This document shows positions 1-12,559 of a stretch of 64,000 nt of DNA, one piece after another. The notes under the pieces are model-generated. The model was given only the letters and a program-made list of their open reading frames with translations. It was not told where the DNA came from and ran no database searches. Source of the stretch: Paraphysomonas bandaiensis (taxonomy: Eukaryota; Chrysophyceae); contig CBFFRP010000397.1 in the NCBI GenBank assembly GCA_965644295.1, positions 124,001-188,000 on the forward strand, read 5' to 3'. Each line of letters begins with the position of its first letter. The first letter of the stretch is position 1. Both the position numbers and the translations under genes were made by a program.

Positions 1-205
1 TTCTAGCTTCAGATTAGCGGAGGCTGTGTAAAGCTATCACCTTACTATTTATTATTATACGACGATGGATTAAGAGCAAATCTCAAATATACACATATAT
101 CTATTCTCTGCTCGTACTATGAGAAAACCCATACAGAAAAACACCACGACATCGATACAATATAATGTATTCTGATCAATAGTGGCTTTAGAAGTGATGA
201 GAACA

Positions 206-2423
206 TTAGTGGATACTTAATCTGGAAATAGAAAGCAAGGAAGAGCGCTGAGCTTCATCCTCATCGTCAAATTCTCTCAGATCTGCATCAGTTTTATATT
301 CGTAACCCTCAGAGATGTAGTAAAAAATGACTTGGTTGATCACCATCAGGCCGGCAAGGAGAAAGAAATAGTAGTCCAAATGCCCATCATCAAGATTTTC
401 TGGAACCCATTCTTCACCAAATATCCCCGAATTGACGATGAGGAGCAGCGGTATCGTCAACCAGGACCCAAGAGCTGTCGTAAATAGATTCAGAGCCTGG
501 GAGACAGAGCGCATAGACGTCGGTGCCTGCGAGTAAAAGAACTCAAGAGATGTTATGGAAGCCAGTATCTCTGACACGCCAATAAGACAGAACTGAGGAA
601 TCTGAAAACAGTTGCATGAGCATACTACATATACATGTATCCAACACAAGAGTACACACACCTGCCAGAAAACGGAGATATGGCTCATCTGTGGGATGTC
701 GTCACACTTGATACACGTTAAATTCAGGTACATGTATGATCCACTGGGATAGTAATCATTGCACCCATTGATTTGGTGGCAGTTGAGTGGCTCATCCACG
801 TCTCCCTGCATATTTATGCGAGTGAATAAACACACCACAATATATCAGAAATATATCCTACCTTCCCTGCCTCCCATTTTTGGTATTGATAAGGATCATA
901 GTCGTCTATATTCTGACAAGGTGAGATGTTGTCTCTCGCACTCTTGTCATAGTAATCACCCTGCTCTGGGCTTTCTTTTAGGCGGTATATCTCGACAAGA
1001 GCCGCCACCACCATTGCAAGAGCAGCGAAGATGAAGCCCCACCCAATGCGATCCAACATACTGGCTTTAATTCCCCTATTCTTCAGAGCAGGGTATAGAT
1101 AGGAGTCAAATAGTGGTACTAAACACAGGATAGCTATGGTATCAAAGAGACTGAGAGCTGATACAGGAACTTTCACAGGACCAACACTCAGATCCATCTG
1201 ACAACCTTGGTTCTGAAAGGCAGTACTCATTTGACCATATATACCCCAGTACCCTATCAGTACACCAAGAAAAGGAAGAAGCCGAGTTACAAGTTTAACG
1301 GAGTCCACCTTGTTTTGAGAGTAGGAGCCGCCATACTTATCGCATGCTCGATCCAACACTACTCCCGTGCCAGTCTCAGCCCTACGATTTGTCCATATCG
1401 CTTCCCAGCATACCGCAAGCGTTGATCCCACAACACTTCCCTGAGGTTCAGACACCTTGTAACGAGGGGTTCCTGCTAGAAATATTAGGATAGCGAGCCC
1501 CATCATGATACAAGGTATCATGTATCCAACAAAGAACCCCCAGTTTTGTCCACCTAATTGCGGAATGCCATACTGACATATATAACTCACTAGAGTGTAT
1601 GATACGCCTGCACCAAGGTTGATAGACCAATAGAACCTGTCATCATGCGGGATGCATTACAATTACTGTATACAACAAAGGAAATAGGTACCAGTTGAAG
1701 AAAGACTCTTTCTCTAGACGATCCTGCTCGTAACGTTCGTCAAATTGATCTGCCCCCATAGTGCATACATTGGGTTTGATACCCCCGGTACCAATTGCAA
1801 TAATGTATATGGCAGGAAATATGATACCCGGGCTCGCCTCTCCAGGAATGCTGCCCAAAACCACAAGAACCAAACCAACCATGTAGATGGTACTGAAAAC
1901 AAGAATTGCTCGATATCTGCCCAAGTAGGTATCCGCGATATATCCGCCAACTAAGGGTGTAACGTAACATGCACCCGCCCACGCTGAGTACTACAATAAC
2001 ACAAAAATTATGTGTAGACTGAAGTAAAATTAATATAAGGACCTGTACGTCCGCATCTGCATTGGCCATATTCAGCTGTGTTTGAAAGAAAAGAACCAGA
2101 GATCCTGCAAACCCATAATATGCTAATCGCTCACAAAATTCTGTTACTATTATAAACCCCGCTGTCCCGGTAAGTACTGACTTCCTGCAACACAATGTGT
2201 GGTCAACTGACAACAAGTCAATAATAGTGTGTATACCTTGTGGCTGCATCAGGAGGATCAGGCAAAAACCCGCCATCCTAATTACAACAAATAAAATTAT
2301 TTGTAACACGTAAAATCAAATTGAAACCAATAAACTCACCCCACTGTGAGCATGTTTGAGCAATGAGGATATCTGGTTGCTTTGTCCATCCAAACTAGTT
2401 GATCCGTTAGCACTACGACTCAT
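206..2423 (-). CDS. POT/PTR family (SLC15-type) oligopeptide transporter, 7 exons
   Basis: Proton-coupled uptake of di-/tripeptides or related solutes across a membrane, by family. Exons on the minus strand, 5' to 3': 2423-2340, 2277-2237, 2184-2043, 1990-1692, 1636-862, 805-662, 601-206. They total 1881 nt, giving 626 aa. Seen: the ExxER motif of POT transporters (TEFCERLAYYG) in the first membrane helix; the PTR2 signature VGGYIADTYLGRYR; then GTGGIKPNVCTMGADQF and NWFYWSINLGAG. About 12 hydrophobic segments are present. A Cys/Asn-rich insert (LNCHQINGCNDYYPSG) before the last helices resembles an extracellular loop. The acidic tail DEDEAQ precedes a Ser-rich C-terminus. Length fits eukaryotic POT members (550-730 aa). 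Substrate and membrane (plasma versus lysosome) cannot be told. The next gene upstream is another transporter on the same strand. Confidence 0.93.
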
Positions 2424-3969
2424 TGCAATGCAATGCACTCCTTAACTAGTTATTTCTAAAAACTAACCAGTGAGGGTTCAAATTATTATCAACTGGGATA
2501 ATGTTTGCAATTGCAAGTATAGATTACCAAAATGTATCTATCTCTATGTATGGCTTAACTTCTTGTAGTCATATGATACCTACGAAGAGTACAGCAGTGC
2601 TGCTGTACAGCTGTACATATATGTGTGTGCCAGTATACTGTTGGAATTCCTACTCTTCTGTATTGAAGTACGCAGTTCAAATCGACAGTTTTTTGTACAC
2701 CGCACGCTGCTGTATGTGTACTGCTGTACGTACTCTCTCTTCTATATTTTTAGCCAGTTCCAGATTTTTCCGGATTTTTCACATATTATCACAGTTTTTT
2801 TACAGCATATTTTACAGATATTTACACCCAGAAGTGTACAGGATATCTGGACACTGTTTCCACTGTTCCAGTTGTTGATATCAATGACAACAACACTCTC
2901 CTTGAGTGTAATAGAGATCCCTGCCTCGATTTATTTGGTGAGATGCTTCATCTGCCTCCACGTAAATTGCATACGTAACTCAAGGATGAAACTAGCTCCC
3001 TGTTTACAGTTATGGTATCCGGTTGTGGGCATGGAAACACGTTGCGTTATCTGGAGACTCTTTGCTACTGTGCCATAATCTCAATCGATTACAGCCGTTC
3101 CTTCTATGATATCTCAGTATGTACTGTTGGACACAATGTAGTTTGCAGTGGTCACATCGAATAGTAAACGTGAGGTTAGTGTCATACAAATATCTTTCGA
3201 TGTCACCCGCTTCATACGCCTGCTGGTAGGAGATCAGATAAGATTTATATGATTCTAACGGTTGAAATGGTGCAGTGGCTTTGTCTGATCAGCGGCCTTC
3301 CATTTCTTACCTGTCAGAGTAAAACCTGTGATCGACCACCAGAAGAAGTTGGGCTTCAGCGTCATTCAGGGAAAATGGAATGTAACTGATGTTCCTCTTA
3401 AATGAGTTTATGGTGTAGCGATTCATTCCTCCTGAGTGGTATTACCAAGGTGGCACGTTATATAGCGCTTGCTAAAATAAGAAGACCTTGTAACGTAGAG
3501 TCACACGTCTTTGCTGTATTTAGTTCAGCGTGTATTGACTTTCTTATTTGCTTTACGAATTCATACTATATTAGACAGTTGCATATTTTTTATAATACTA
3601 TCATACTGATGATTATTAGTTTTCATATTAGCTATCGTCATATCTGCGAATATATATTCGTGAAATTTAAGTTTACAAAGACAACGATAATTGAATAATA
3701 GAACAAATAGAAGCCTGAACTGAAGGATGGAAGCAGGAAATGTCATGTATTCTTTGCCTTGTGTAACATAAGCTGAAATCCAGACTTTGAGGTCTAAAAA
3801 TGAACTTCTCCGACTGTTTAATACTTGTTACGCCTTGTGATGAAATTTATATTTCATATTAGCATTCGAGAAGAATTTCATATCTATTCAGCTGAAACCA
3901 TATCTAAACCACGTACTAATTACCTCTACACTTTACACAAATTGTAGACCACTGCTGCTATTCTCGTCA
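2424..3969. other. Intergenic region with promoter-side repeats and a possible decayed ORF
   Basis: About 1.5 kb between two minus-strand transporter genes. At 2590-2735 there is a GTAC-rich patch with several copies of TACAGCAG/CTGCTGTA, about 170-310 bp upstream of the POT start, followed by T-rich sequence (2745-2830). At roughly 2880-3370 the plus strand reads as short open stretches with few stops, including SGCGHGNTLRYLE. I do not recognise it; it may be a decayed gene. No intact gene is supported here. Confidence 0.4.
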
Positions 3970-5580
3970 TCATAAGGTATGATCAGCCAAGGCCCTGCCC
4001 GTTTCATCCCTGGCAGTGAATCTCGCTGCCACCCCCCCAACAAACATACACCCGCTAGTAACAAACAAGAGTAGTGGTACATTCTTTTCTAATGTACCAT
4101 TCACAAATTGGGCACATACCGCTCCAACCCGTCCAGACGCAGCCAGAACGCCCATTGCAGTGGTCCTCACTTCCGTTGGGAAGTTCTCCACAGACAGACA
4201 GTCGAGGGCGTTCCACCCAGCCACACTAAATGCATTGAACAGTGTCGCACAGAGGATGACTACAGGCGGGTGAGATGCTCCTTCCGCAAATCCAACAGCG
4301 CTGAAGGCTGCCAAAACCATTCCCCCCGTCAGTAACCTACGTCTCCCTATTCGATCCATATACACGATTGACACAAGATTTCCGGGAAGATTAGCAAGAG
4401 CGAATATGAAGGCACTGGCATAAACGTTACCCATACCAATATCTTCGAATAATACGGTGATCCAAGTGCTTAGTCCGTACGAACCGAAACTAAGAGTAAA
4501 CCATATAAGCATAATATTGACAGTTGTACGGATCAGCTCAGGTCGGAAGAGGTGTAAAATAGTCAATTCTTGTATACTGGTAATAGAAACACTGCTGCTG
4601 GAACTATTCGCACGCTTATCCACGCTATGCGATTGCGAGTACCTGTCAGCTTGCTCCAGGTTATGCGGGTATACTGCCATTCCTGACATGTCCGAAAGTA
4701 CTGCAGCCTATAGCGATAATCATATCAATATCAAAATTATTTGGTATTCACACACCGCCTCCTTAAATTTCCCCTTTCCCACAAGATATCGTGGAGACTC
4801 AGGCAGCACAAAAGTTGTAAGAATAAGTGCTATTATGGCTGGAAGAGAGCAAATTGCGGCAAACCATCTCCAACTAAGACCAGGCATTATCCGATGCCCT
4901 GAGAAGTCCTTCCCTAGCATAAGCCAGCCCGTTAACCCAGTGTATATCGCACCTACCATCCAAAACCTACAATATACAAGAAACATATACAGTAAGATAT
5001 AAAGAAGCATAGTATACACTGCTGTACGTACGAGGCAATGACGGACAGCATGCGGCCTCGTATACTTGACGGGAACACCTCGGCACCAAGAGTGAAGACG
5101 GATGGTACAGAACCACCGATCCCTATACCTCCAACTACACGGAATATAATCAACCAGGTGATGTTTGGCGCTGCTGCTGACGCAAGTCCAGCCAGTGCGT
5201 TTAGAAAAAGTGAATACTGCAGGCAAGGCTTGCGACCAATACGGTCACTGAGAATGCCACACAGAAGTCCACCAAGAAGCATTCCAATAAAAACTGCAGC
5301 ACTAAGTAGTTCTGTATATAAACAAGTGAGGTGAATGTATTATATACACACATGCACTCACCCTTGTCTCTAGTGGTGATACCATTCATTTCACTCATAA
5401 TATAACCCACACAGATAATCTCAACAGCATCTGCAGCATTCCCCATTGCCAGTGAAACAACATGTACAGTAGATTTTGTGGTTTTATCAATACATTGGTC
5501 TAAGACATCGTTACCAACCAGAGTAATCTGGAATTAGCGGCATCGCTTCATCAGATAAGATTGCGAGACTAGTGTCCATT
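3970..5580 (-). CDS. MFS transporter, SVOP/SV2-like (sugar/organic ion transporter family)
   Basis: A twelve-helix major facilitator superfamily carrier; substrate unknown. Exons 5' to 3': about 5580-5362, 5311-5032, 4966-4756, 4707-3970. Joins from 5362 onward are in phase. Seen: SLAMGNAADAVEIICVGY, the typical SVOP-type first helix with acidic residues; the loop 2-3 motif SDRIGRKP; the PESPRYL motif after helix 6; a long hydrophilic Ser-rich central loop; and MDRIGRRRLL in the second half. The 5' end is uncertain. An ATG at 5580 opens a frame of about 20 codons that reaches a stop before the MFS frame, so an unrecognised short intron or a different start is needed. A CTGCTGTA motif lies inside the intron after exon 2. 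SLC22-type organic cation transporters are the main alternative. Confidence 0.85.
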
Positions 5581-6129
5581 ACAGATATAACACTGTTTAA
5601 TTGAACAATGAGTTAGTGAGAGAAAAAAGGTGATGTAGTAGTAATTCATGTGAGGAGATATAGTTCAATTGATTAGTTATTAACTATAGAGATATCCGCT
5701 TAGCATACTTGGATTGGAGGATTTCTTCCTGCATACATCCGGACATGTACCGGTGTACAGGTGTAGGATACGGCATAGGTGTACGTACTGTCAGTACTGC
5801 AGTAATGTATGTAGTGGTACATTTGTATATATACGTTTCTATGTTCATGTATGTAGGTATATTCCTACATATATGTACATATGTACTACTGTCGGTAGGT
5901 AGGTAGCTACTGCTATATATGTATACATACTCTGTACTCTATGGGCAGCTACATACATGTATGTTGTAACAGTTGGGTCTGGTCTGGTCTAGTCTGGTGT
6001 AACATTAATAGTAAATCAACTCCTCGTCATTGCATCGCTCTATCTCGAGGGAAATGAGATATACACTCTATCTCTAGACTACTTTGCTGACTCTATACTG
6101 TGTGTCAAACTAGTTTCCTGATAGTAATA
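5581..6129. other. Intergenic region, GTAC-rich low complexity, divergent promoter
   Basis: Separates the start regions of the divergent SVOP-like (minus) and CFAP157-like (plus) genes. Positions 5740-5960 are rich in GTAC, TACATGTA and ATATATGTACA. A short GGTCTGGTCTAGTCTGGT repeat is at 5978-5997. No ORF of interest. Confidence 0.5.
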
Positions 6130-8495
6130 ATGAACACAACAAACGATCAGCTGCAAGAGAAGAAAATAAATTTAGAGAATGAACTCAGACGAGTACAGAT
6201 CGAGCTTGTTGAAGTACTTAACTTAAATGATAATTTAACATTAGAAAATAAAGAAAAGGTATATTGTTTGATTATTAATATGTTTGTAATAAGGGCATTA
6301 GGATGACACGATTAGCCGTAAGGAGCAACAGTTAATGGAGCTAAAAGATAAGGATGCCCAAGATATTGAACAATTGAAAACGGTTAGAATGAATTCTGCT
6401 ACTACATTGTGCTTATATAATAATTGTTGATATAGGAGAGGAAGTGTATGGTTGATTATTATGAACACGAATTTGCCGTCTTGAATGATTCTATAAAGCG
6501 CATTGAACTCCTCCGGGACCGGTCAGTTTTGTTGTAAGTTTGATTATTCATTATAACTTATATACGCAGATACAATGCCCTTCTAGAGGAAAATGCAGTT
6601 ATACAATCATCCGTTGAGAGATTGAAAGAGCAGATGAGTGCAGAGGGCTTAGAGCACGGTTTGCAGATTCTGAATTGTATTTCTGTTTTCACATGCGTTT
6701 CGTGCAGCTAAGGAAGTTCATGAAACTAATGCCGGTATGCGTGTGATGCGTGAACAGATGGAAGCGACGTTTCGAAAGGAGTTGGTAAGTTTCGTTGACA
6801 GTCAATAGTTTTGTTTGAACTGAGCTTTGTGACGAAAAGGTGGAAATGGACTTGGTGTTTCAACGTCAAGCATTCACTGCAATGGATGACCACAAGAAAA
6901 AGGCTATGCTTGCCAACTCAAAATTGAAAGATGAGTTGGCTTTACAAAGTGTGGGAATATCCAATCTTAGCGTACGATGTGCCCGTGACAAACAGAGTTA
7001 TAAGTCTATTAAGCAAGACATGAAATTGATTGGTGAAAAGGTGCGCTTCTTATCCAGCAGAAATTACTTTTGATGTTTTTGATATGTGTAGGTTAAAAAC
7101 TTGCGTGCAAAGCTGACTTCCATTCAGCTGAAACGTTTGCAATTACATGAAGATATCAGGTGCGCTTTGGTAACCAACGTGGCTGTAAAGTCAGTCATAA
7201 TATGTATTCAGGCTGGCAGAGGAAAATCTACAGAAAATGAAACAGAAAGAGAGTCAACTTGAAGTCGATATAGAAAAGTGGCACGATATCGAAGTTCTGA
7301 ATAAAGCTAACGAACAGATTAAAGTTCTTCAAGATATTGAATCCCGTGAACTTAATACTTGGCGCGATCGTCTGAAACTCCTGGCAGAGCTGAATGATGC
7401 CTTACGCCCGCTGAAGGGTATTGAGCCAATGTCCGCTTCACAGTGCAGTGGACAACAGAGTACTGGCTCAAGTTTATCCACTCTAGCTCTTATCGAAGAG
7501 ATTAGGAACTCGCATGATTTAAAGCAAGCGTTAAGGCCGTTAGCAGGAAAAGAGTCGACGCTACTTCCTTCTAATGGCTCTGTGGCGATGTGCGTCAAGC
7601 AGGTATGGGCTTTGGAAAATGCACATATATACTGCATACATAATATGTTCTTTGGCATACCTCATACTTATTACTATGTGTGATGTAGCTGCTACAAGTT
7701 TTGAAATATACCCCGGGATGCGACGAATATCCAGATGGCACGAAGCCAAAATTGCCTTCTATTCTGTACGATGATATTTCCCTGTCCACAGAAGCAACAT
7801 TCTGCTCCCATGGCTTACTTCCCAATGATCTAGATATGATTCTGTATAGCGTTAATGAAGCTCTAAAGAGTCAGGATTTAAGTGTTTTTGAGAGTCAATC
7901 GAGTCCGACATCTCATAGTAATATTCCGAATAATGCGAGCACGGGAGTGTCAAGATCAGAGTCGTTGTCTCAGTTACTAGATGTGAACTTTAGTGATTCC
8001 ACTTCCGACACTGCCCAAGTGCGTGTGGAATCAACTACTGATAACGTCATTGCGAGTGAAAAGGACAGCAAAGCTCATAAAGACTACAATAAAAGCGCAT
8101 CAACTACTAATTTACCTCCGGCTTCGTGGATATCTGACCCCAAGCAGAGGAAGAAAAATAGCATAATTTTGAATAAGACGACTCCCAACAGACGTAATAT
8201 GCCATACACGAGAGCGCCTGCCAGTTCTACTGGGACTGTATCACTGGCTCTTCATGTGGACCCACCGACGAAAGAAGCTAAATGTGCTGGCTCTATTGAG
8301 TCGCTGTCATCGACTACTAAGCAGAGCTCTCCGCTTGCGGCACAGAAGTCGATGAAATTAAGAAGCAAGCATCAACAAAGCCAAAAGGTATTCTCTGTAA
8401 CTGCCGATCCCCTTTCTCGAAATTTTTCTAAAAGCAAAAATAGTAAGAGCTGTAATGATATTCGTCACCGATCACATAACAGTATAGGATATTGA
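6130..8495 (+). CDS. Coiled-coil protein, probable CFAP157 homologue, 9 exons
   Basis: CFAP157 is a coiled-coil cilium/flagellum-associated protein of basal bodies and axonemes. Exons: 6130-6258, 6302-6382, 6436-6521, 6570-6658, 6708-6784, 6840-7040, 7092-7159, 7212-7602, 7689-8495 (1929 nt, 642 aa). Residues 1 to about 400 are almost all charged coiled coil, including ERKCMVDYYEHEFAVLND and a segment around REQMEATFRKELVEMD whose spacing (LRKE, F, M, TK, EN, L) resembles the central part of animal CFAP157. A Leu-rich block (ALRPLKGIEPM, then LLQVLKYTPG) and a Ser/Thr-rich basic tail of about 240 aa follow. An in-frame upstream ATG at 6100 is possible. The identity rests on pattern only; BBOF1, DRC-type or other ciliary coiled-coil proteins are alternatives. 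CFAP96 elsewhere in the window makes a flagellar role plausible. Confidence 0.75.
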
Positions 8496-9017
8496 CGAGT
8501 ATTGTGAAAATCTATGTATGTACTGTCTATGTTTGTATTGTTTACAAGCTGTTTATATTATTGAAATGGTTATGTTGTAATCACGATTATAAAACCAAAA
8601 TATTATGTTTTCGGTAGGATGTAGGATATAGCTGCGTTAAAACAACTTGGGTGATGGAAACATTTTCGGAGATACGATCGTGACATTTTAAGCATTGAAG
8701 AAATAATTACCAGCAATAGTGTGAATAATATAGTATAGCATATACGCATACACCTAGTTGAGCCAAATGAGATTCCAACAATCCTGGGGATAAGTTCAAT
8801 TGTTGCAGTTTGCAGTCTACTTTTCTTTAGAATTCATAGTTTCAATATTCACTCATAACTTGCTACGGTGGAGCATATAACTGAAGTCAATACTGTACTC
8901 CAGTTTTTGTAGCATGCTTTCACAAAAGGCTAACAACTAGCTCAATTGGTAGAAAAGACAGACACAGCCAACAGCCAGAGTCATTGAATTTAGTAGAGCA
9001 ATATAACTAATTAAGGA
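8496..9017. other. Intergenic region between convergent genes
   Basis: 3' flanks of the CFAP157-like and GPN3 genes. AT-rich; no gene seen. AGCTCAATTGGTAGAA near 8940 resembles a tRNA D-arm but has no anticodon or T-arm partner. Confidence 0.5.
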
Positions 9018-10045
9018 CTATATATTTTGATCAACATTCCACTCTTCATCTGCATCTACAACATCTTTGGGTTCAACATCTTCTCCGAACTGCACAGCAT
9101 GATCCGTATGTAACAGCACAGCATTCATACTGTCTTCGTCACTGATATCCATTGTTACGAATCCAACCATCATGTAGTCATCCACTACAGAGCCAATTGC
9201 ACGTGTTAGGTTCTGAAGTTTCCCATTTCCACTTAGAGTCATTCTATTCATAATCCAGGACGCACTTTCCGACTCTAGCACCTCCTGCAATGCCTCCTTG
9301 TCGGCAATGTCGCACTTTGTCACGACGTTGACATGGGGAAGACCCAGCTGAATCATGCACGATAGAGAAAGCATACACCCAGAGATGAATTTCTCAGGCT
9401 CCAAAACAAATAATGCATCTAACAAGTACACCACCACCATGCGGTAACCCCACATCTCCATTTGACGAATCAAATTGTGCATGATGGGCAGGTGAGAATA
9501 CAGTTCAATCTGACCAGGACAGTCCAGTATAAGATACTCGTCCTCACCGATATTCTCCAATTCATCTTGTAACCAATCACTGTTTTGTAGAAGATATCTA
9601 TGATGAGAAATACGTCAGGTACAGCATGCGGATAGTAATATTACATACTCCATGCAGTATACCAGCCCACCATTGGGACCAAAATTCAGCTCCTCCATAG
9701 CATCTTCTAATGATATGAGTTCCCTTATATCTATCGTATAAGTAAGCTATACGATTGTATAGAATATATATAAACAGGCTTACCAAAGAGAGGCTCATAC
9801 TCGAAGCACTCTGCTGCTGGGTCCAAGTTAGCAACATGCTACATCACCATTTAATGGTATACGTCATATAATACAACAAGAATACCATAGTTCTCTTTAT
9901 AGCCTTGCAATGCTCTTGAATGTTCTTACAATACGTGGATTTCCCTATAGCACATACAGTATATGAATATAGCGTCTATACATAGATATGGATCATGCGC
10001 ACCAGTGCCAGCTGGTCCAATAACAATTTGTATAAATTTTCCCAT
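9018..10045 (-). CDS. GPN3: GPN-loop GTPase 3
   Basis: Small GTPase needed for assembly and nuclear import of RNA polymerase II (with GPN1). Exons 5' to 3': 10045-10003, 9944-9886, 9838-9784, 9730-9649, 9597-9018 (819 nt, 272 aa; human GPN3 is 284 aa). Seen: Walker A GPAGTGKSTYC at the N-terminus, NLDPAAE (switch region), DIREL, the diagnostic GPN loop [27 protein letters not shown] (G3), TKCDIAD (G4-like TKxD), and [21 protein letters not shown] near the C-terminus. [15 protein letters not shown] and the GED C-terminus point to GPN3 rather than GPN1 or GPN2. Divergent from the TPR gene, with 396 bp between start codons. Confidence 0.97.
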
Positions 10046-10441
10046 ATTGTTTATATGTATAATTGATATAAACTATGAGACAACTGGTGCTGGAGTATAT
10101 GTATATATAGTGTACGTGTACATATATGTGTGTATGTTAAGAGTGTGATCATTGGCTGGGCTCTCTATCCATATACACATACATACACATACACATAAAG
10201 AAGGATTGTGGTGATGTATAGTCTCTAATGTATTCTATGTATTCCCAGTACAGTTTATTGCTAGAATGTTATGGTATATGTGAAGAAATAGACATCATCA
10301 TCAGCAGTCCCCACTATATATAGAACAACTCCAGAGAGGACACAGCAGCTCTCAAGCTCATCCTCATCGCTCAGTATTAACAACCCTCACATCTCACTTA
10401 TCACTCATATCTCACATATCTCATTGTATTATATAAAAAAT
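10046..10441. promoter_or_regulatory. Bidirectional promoter region GPN3/TPR gene
   Basis: Region between the divergent starts of GPN3 and the TPR gene. It has TATA-like tracts, CACATACA repeats at 10175-10196, and the 16-mer ACATCATCATCAGCAG at 10292-10307. The same 16-mer occurs upstream of PRIM1 and between CSTF3 and the PH gene. CTCACATATCTCA-type repeats just before 10420 may be 5' UTR. Promoter role inferred from position only. Confidence 0.5.
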
Positions 10442-12040
10442 ATGCCAAGGGGAAGAAAAACTGTCCCAGATAATAAGAAACAATTAAAGAAACAAGCAGA
10501 TAAACTAGTATCTGAAGGAGTTAAGCTACTTGAGTCAATAGAAGAGAATGATATTACTCAGAAGGCACCAGTATATCTATCGGCTGAATCAAAGTTTTTA
10601 AAGGCTTTAGAAGTTATTCCTTTACATGCAGATGCTATGTATAATCTTGCATGGACTAAGTTAGAACGATATTCTGATGAGGTAGACAGCAATAAAAATC
10701 CCCTTCCCAGTGAATTTGAAATGGCTTTAGGAATTCTTAATGATGTGATATCGAATGATACTTCCCAACGTGGGGAGACTACTGGCCTTGCTCATAGGGC
10801 CATTGCTGTTTCTGTGCTGAAACATTTCGAGCTATATGTCAACGATGATAGCCCATTGGATATGTATGATGCACTGGTTGCTAGATCCCAACACCATATT
10901 TCGAGGGCAGCCACTATACTTGCAAATGCTCCTGAATTAGATTCATATATATTTGAGTACTGTGAGTTGCTCCATCCACTTTGGATAGCCCGCCTTTCCA
11001 AGTGTTCGACCTTCGAATCATGTCACTCCTTACTCGCGTACATTGCCGGACAACTGGAGGCTGCACTCCAAACGCAAACTAGTAGTGGAATAGATATGGA
11101 TGTGTACATGCTTTATGGGGAGTTCTTGACTGACTACGTTGAACATATAACTTCACATTGGGCTCCAGGTGCCGATCATGTGCCAACTGATGCAATGTTC
11201 CCAGTACTACACCAGCTTGAGATGGTGTCAGATGCGATATCGGCGCTGTCTCTGTCGGATATCGAAAATTCTTCAAGTATTGTAACCGATGATGAAAGCG
11301 GAATATCACCTGAAGACAGTATGCTTATGTCGGGTGATTTATTATCAGGTGCTGTGAATATTCATCGATATTTTCTTCTGTCTTCCACTTCGCCTCAGTC
11401 TGTGACGGATTTCTCCCGAATTTGTGTTAAACTCCTTTCGCTCCGAGAACTCGCACGGTGTAAGCTGCCTTCTTTTGTGACTTCAACAGCACTGGCATAC
11501 GATGTGATGCAGCTTGGAAACCTATTATCGGCCGATGCCATCAATACATCTGTTTTAGAGACGTTCAAGGAAGCGGTTCAAAGTGTTAGTCAAAGTTTGT
11601 TCTCAGGAGATATGGGACGCGTATGGGAGAATGAGTTCAGTGATACAGATATCCGTTTGTGGTTATATACTGTTTCAAGGCGACTATATGAAAGTGCCCT
11701 ATCCGCTCTTCCATGCAGCATGAATGGAGAGGAGTTAGTATCTCATTCGTGTGCAGATAAAGAAGACAGTGCTGATCATATGTCAGCTGCATTTTATAAT
11801 TTAGCTTGTGTTTGTTGGAAATTGGGGGATGAGTTTGCTTGCAAGGACAACCTGATGCAGTATCTGAAAATAGAACGTTACATAATACAATCAAAGCACT
11901 CAGGTTATCCGGAGGAAATGATTAAGTTATGGGAGGATTTGATTTTTAAATTGAAAGAAGATAGCGATTTGGATGGTATAAATAAGTGTGAATGGTTTTT
12001 GAGTAGTGTAGAGTTTACTACAAATGACACCTGTCGATAA
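10442..12040 (+). CDS. TPR-type helical repeat protein, single exon
   Basis: Not recognised beyond its repeats. A single uninterrupted frame of 532 aa from the chosen ATG (MPRGRKTVPDNKKQ); an in-frame ATG at 10424 would add six residues. The N-terminus is basic (about 25 aa). It is followed by TPR-like helices: VYLSAESKFLKALEVIP with HADAMYNLAWTKLERY (residues about 45-80), and near the C-terminus AAFYNLACVCWKLGDEFACK with NLMQYLKIE. The middle (about 130-400) is mostly alpha-helical with an acidic, Ser-rich stretch. No catalytic motif or membrane segment. TPR proteins of this layout are usually chaperone or scaffold factors; an Acl4-like ribosomal-protein chaperone is one untested possibility. 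It lacks introns, unlike most neighbours. Confidence 0.85.
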   Translation: MPRGRKTVPDNKKQLKKQADKLVSEGVKLLESIEENDITQKAPVYLSAESKFLKALEVIPLHADAMYNLAWTKLERYSDEVDSNKNPLPSEFEMALGILNDVISNDTSQRGETTGLAHRAIAVSVLKHFELYVNDDSPLDMYDALVARSQHHISRAATILANAPELDSYIFEYCELLHPLWIARLSKCSTFESCHSLLAYIAGQLEAALQTQTSSGIDMDVYMLYGEFLTDYVEHITSHWAPGADHVPTDAMFPVLHQLEMVSDAISALSLSDIENSSSIVTDDESGISPEDSMLMSGDLLSGAVNIHRYFLLSSTSPQSVTDFSRICVKLLSLRELARCKLPSFVTSTALAYDVMQLGNLLSADAINTSVLETFKEAVQSVSQSLFSGDMGRVWENEFSDTDIRLWLYTVSRRLYESALSALPCSMNGEELVSHSCADKEDSADHMSAAFYNLACVCWKLGDEFACKDNLMQYLKIERYIIQSKHSGYPEEMIKLWEDLIFKLKEDSDLDGINKCEWFLSSVEFTTNDTCR

Positions 12041-12559
12041 TGTCTAGATAATAATAAGCTATGAAATGATATTAATACTTGTTGTCTAGTGTTGCGTAAG
12101 TAGAAGGACACTTCTGAATAAATGATTAATGTCGAATTTACATATATATTATATATTTATTGTACATGTATTTGCATCAAGTTTGGAAATGCAGTAGCAT
12201 TTTCTCTGTTGGAAAACGTATGCTCCCCTACGATAGAACTGTAATATTTTTTAAATAGTAAATACAATGTGAAAAACTGTATAACCATATAACGTGTATA
12301 GCCATATAATGACTTTATTTTCTGTCTTTGACTTAGTATCTTCAAAATACCAGCTCACAAAAAAAAACGAGGGGCCGCTTATATTTTTATCTTTACTTAT
12401 AGTATCAACATATTTATTATTAGAAAGAAATTAATTTATTCAGTTATATCTAAATTCTCGACTCCATAGTCTTCACTAAACTGATTGACATATTATATGC
12501 AAGGATACAATGCTTTGATACATATGACTCTAAAAGGATATTAGCTTCAAGCGCCCAAA
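12041..12559. other. Intergenic region between convergent genes
   Basis: AT-rich 3' flanks of the TPR gene and CIAO2B. An ATATATTATATATTT tract lies at about 12140. No gene seen. Confidence 0.5.

Noticed and set aside
8935-9000. tRNA-like D-arm (AGCTCAATTGGTAGAA)
   Set aside because: No acceptor-stem pairing, anticodon arm or TTCGA box at the right distance.
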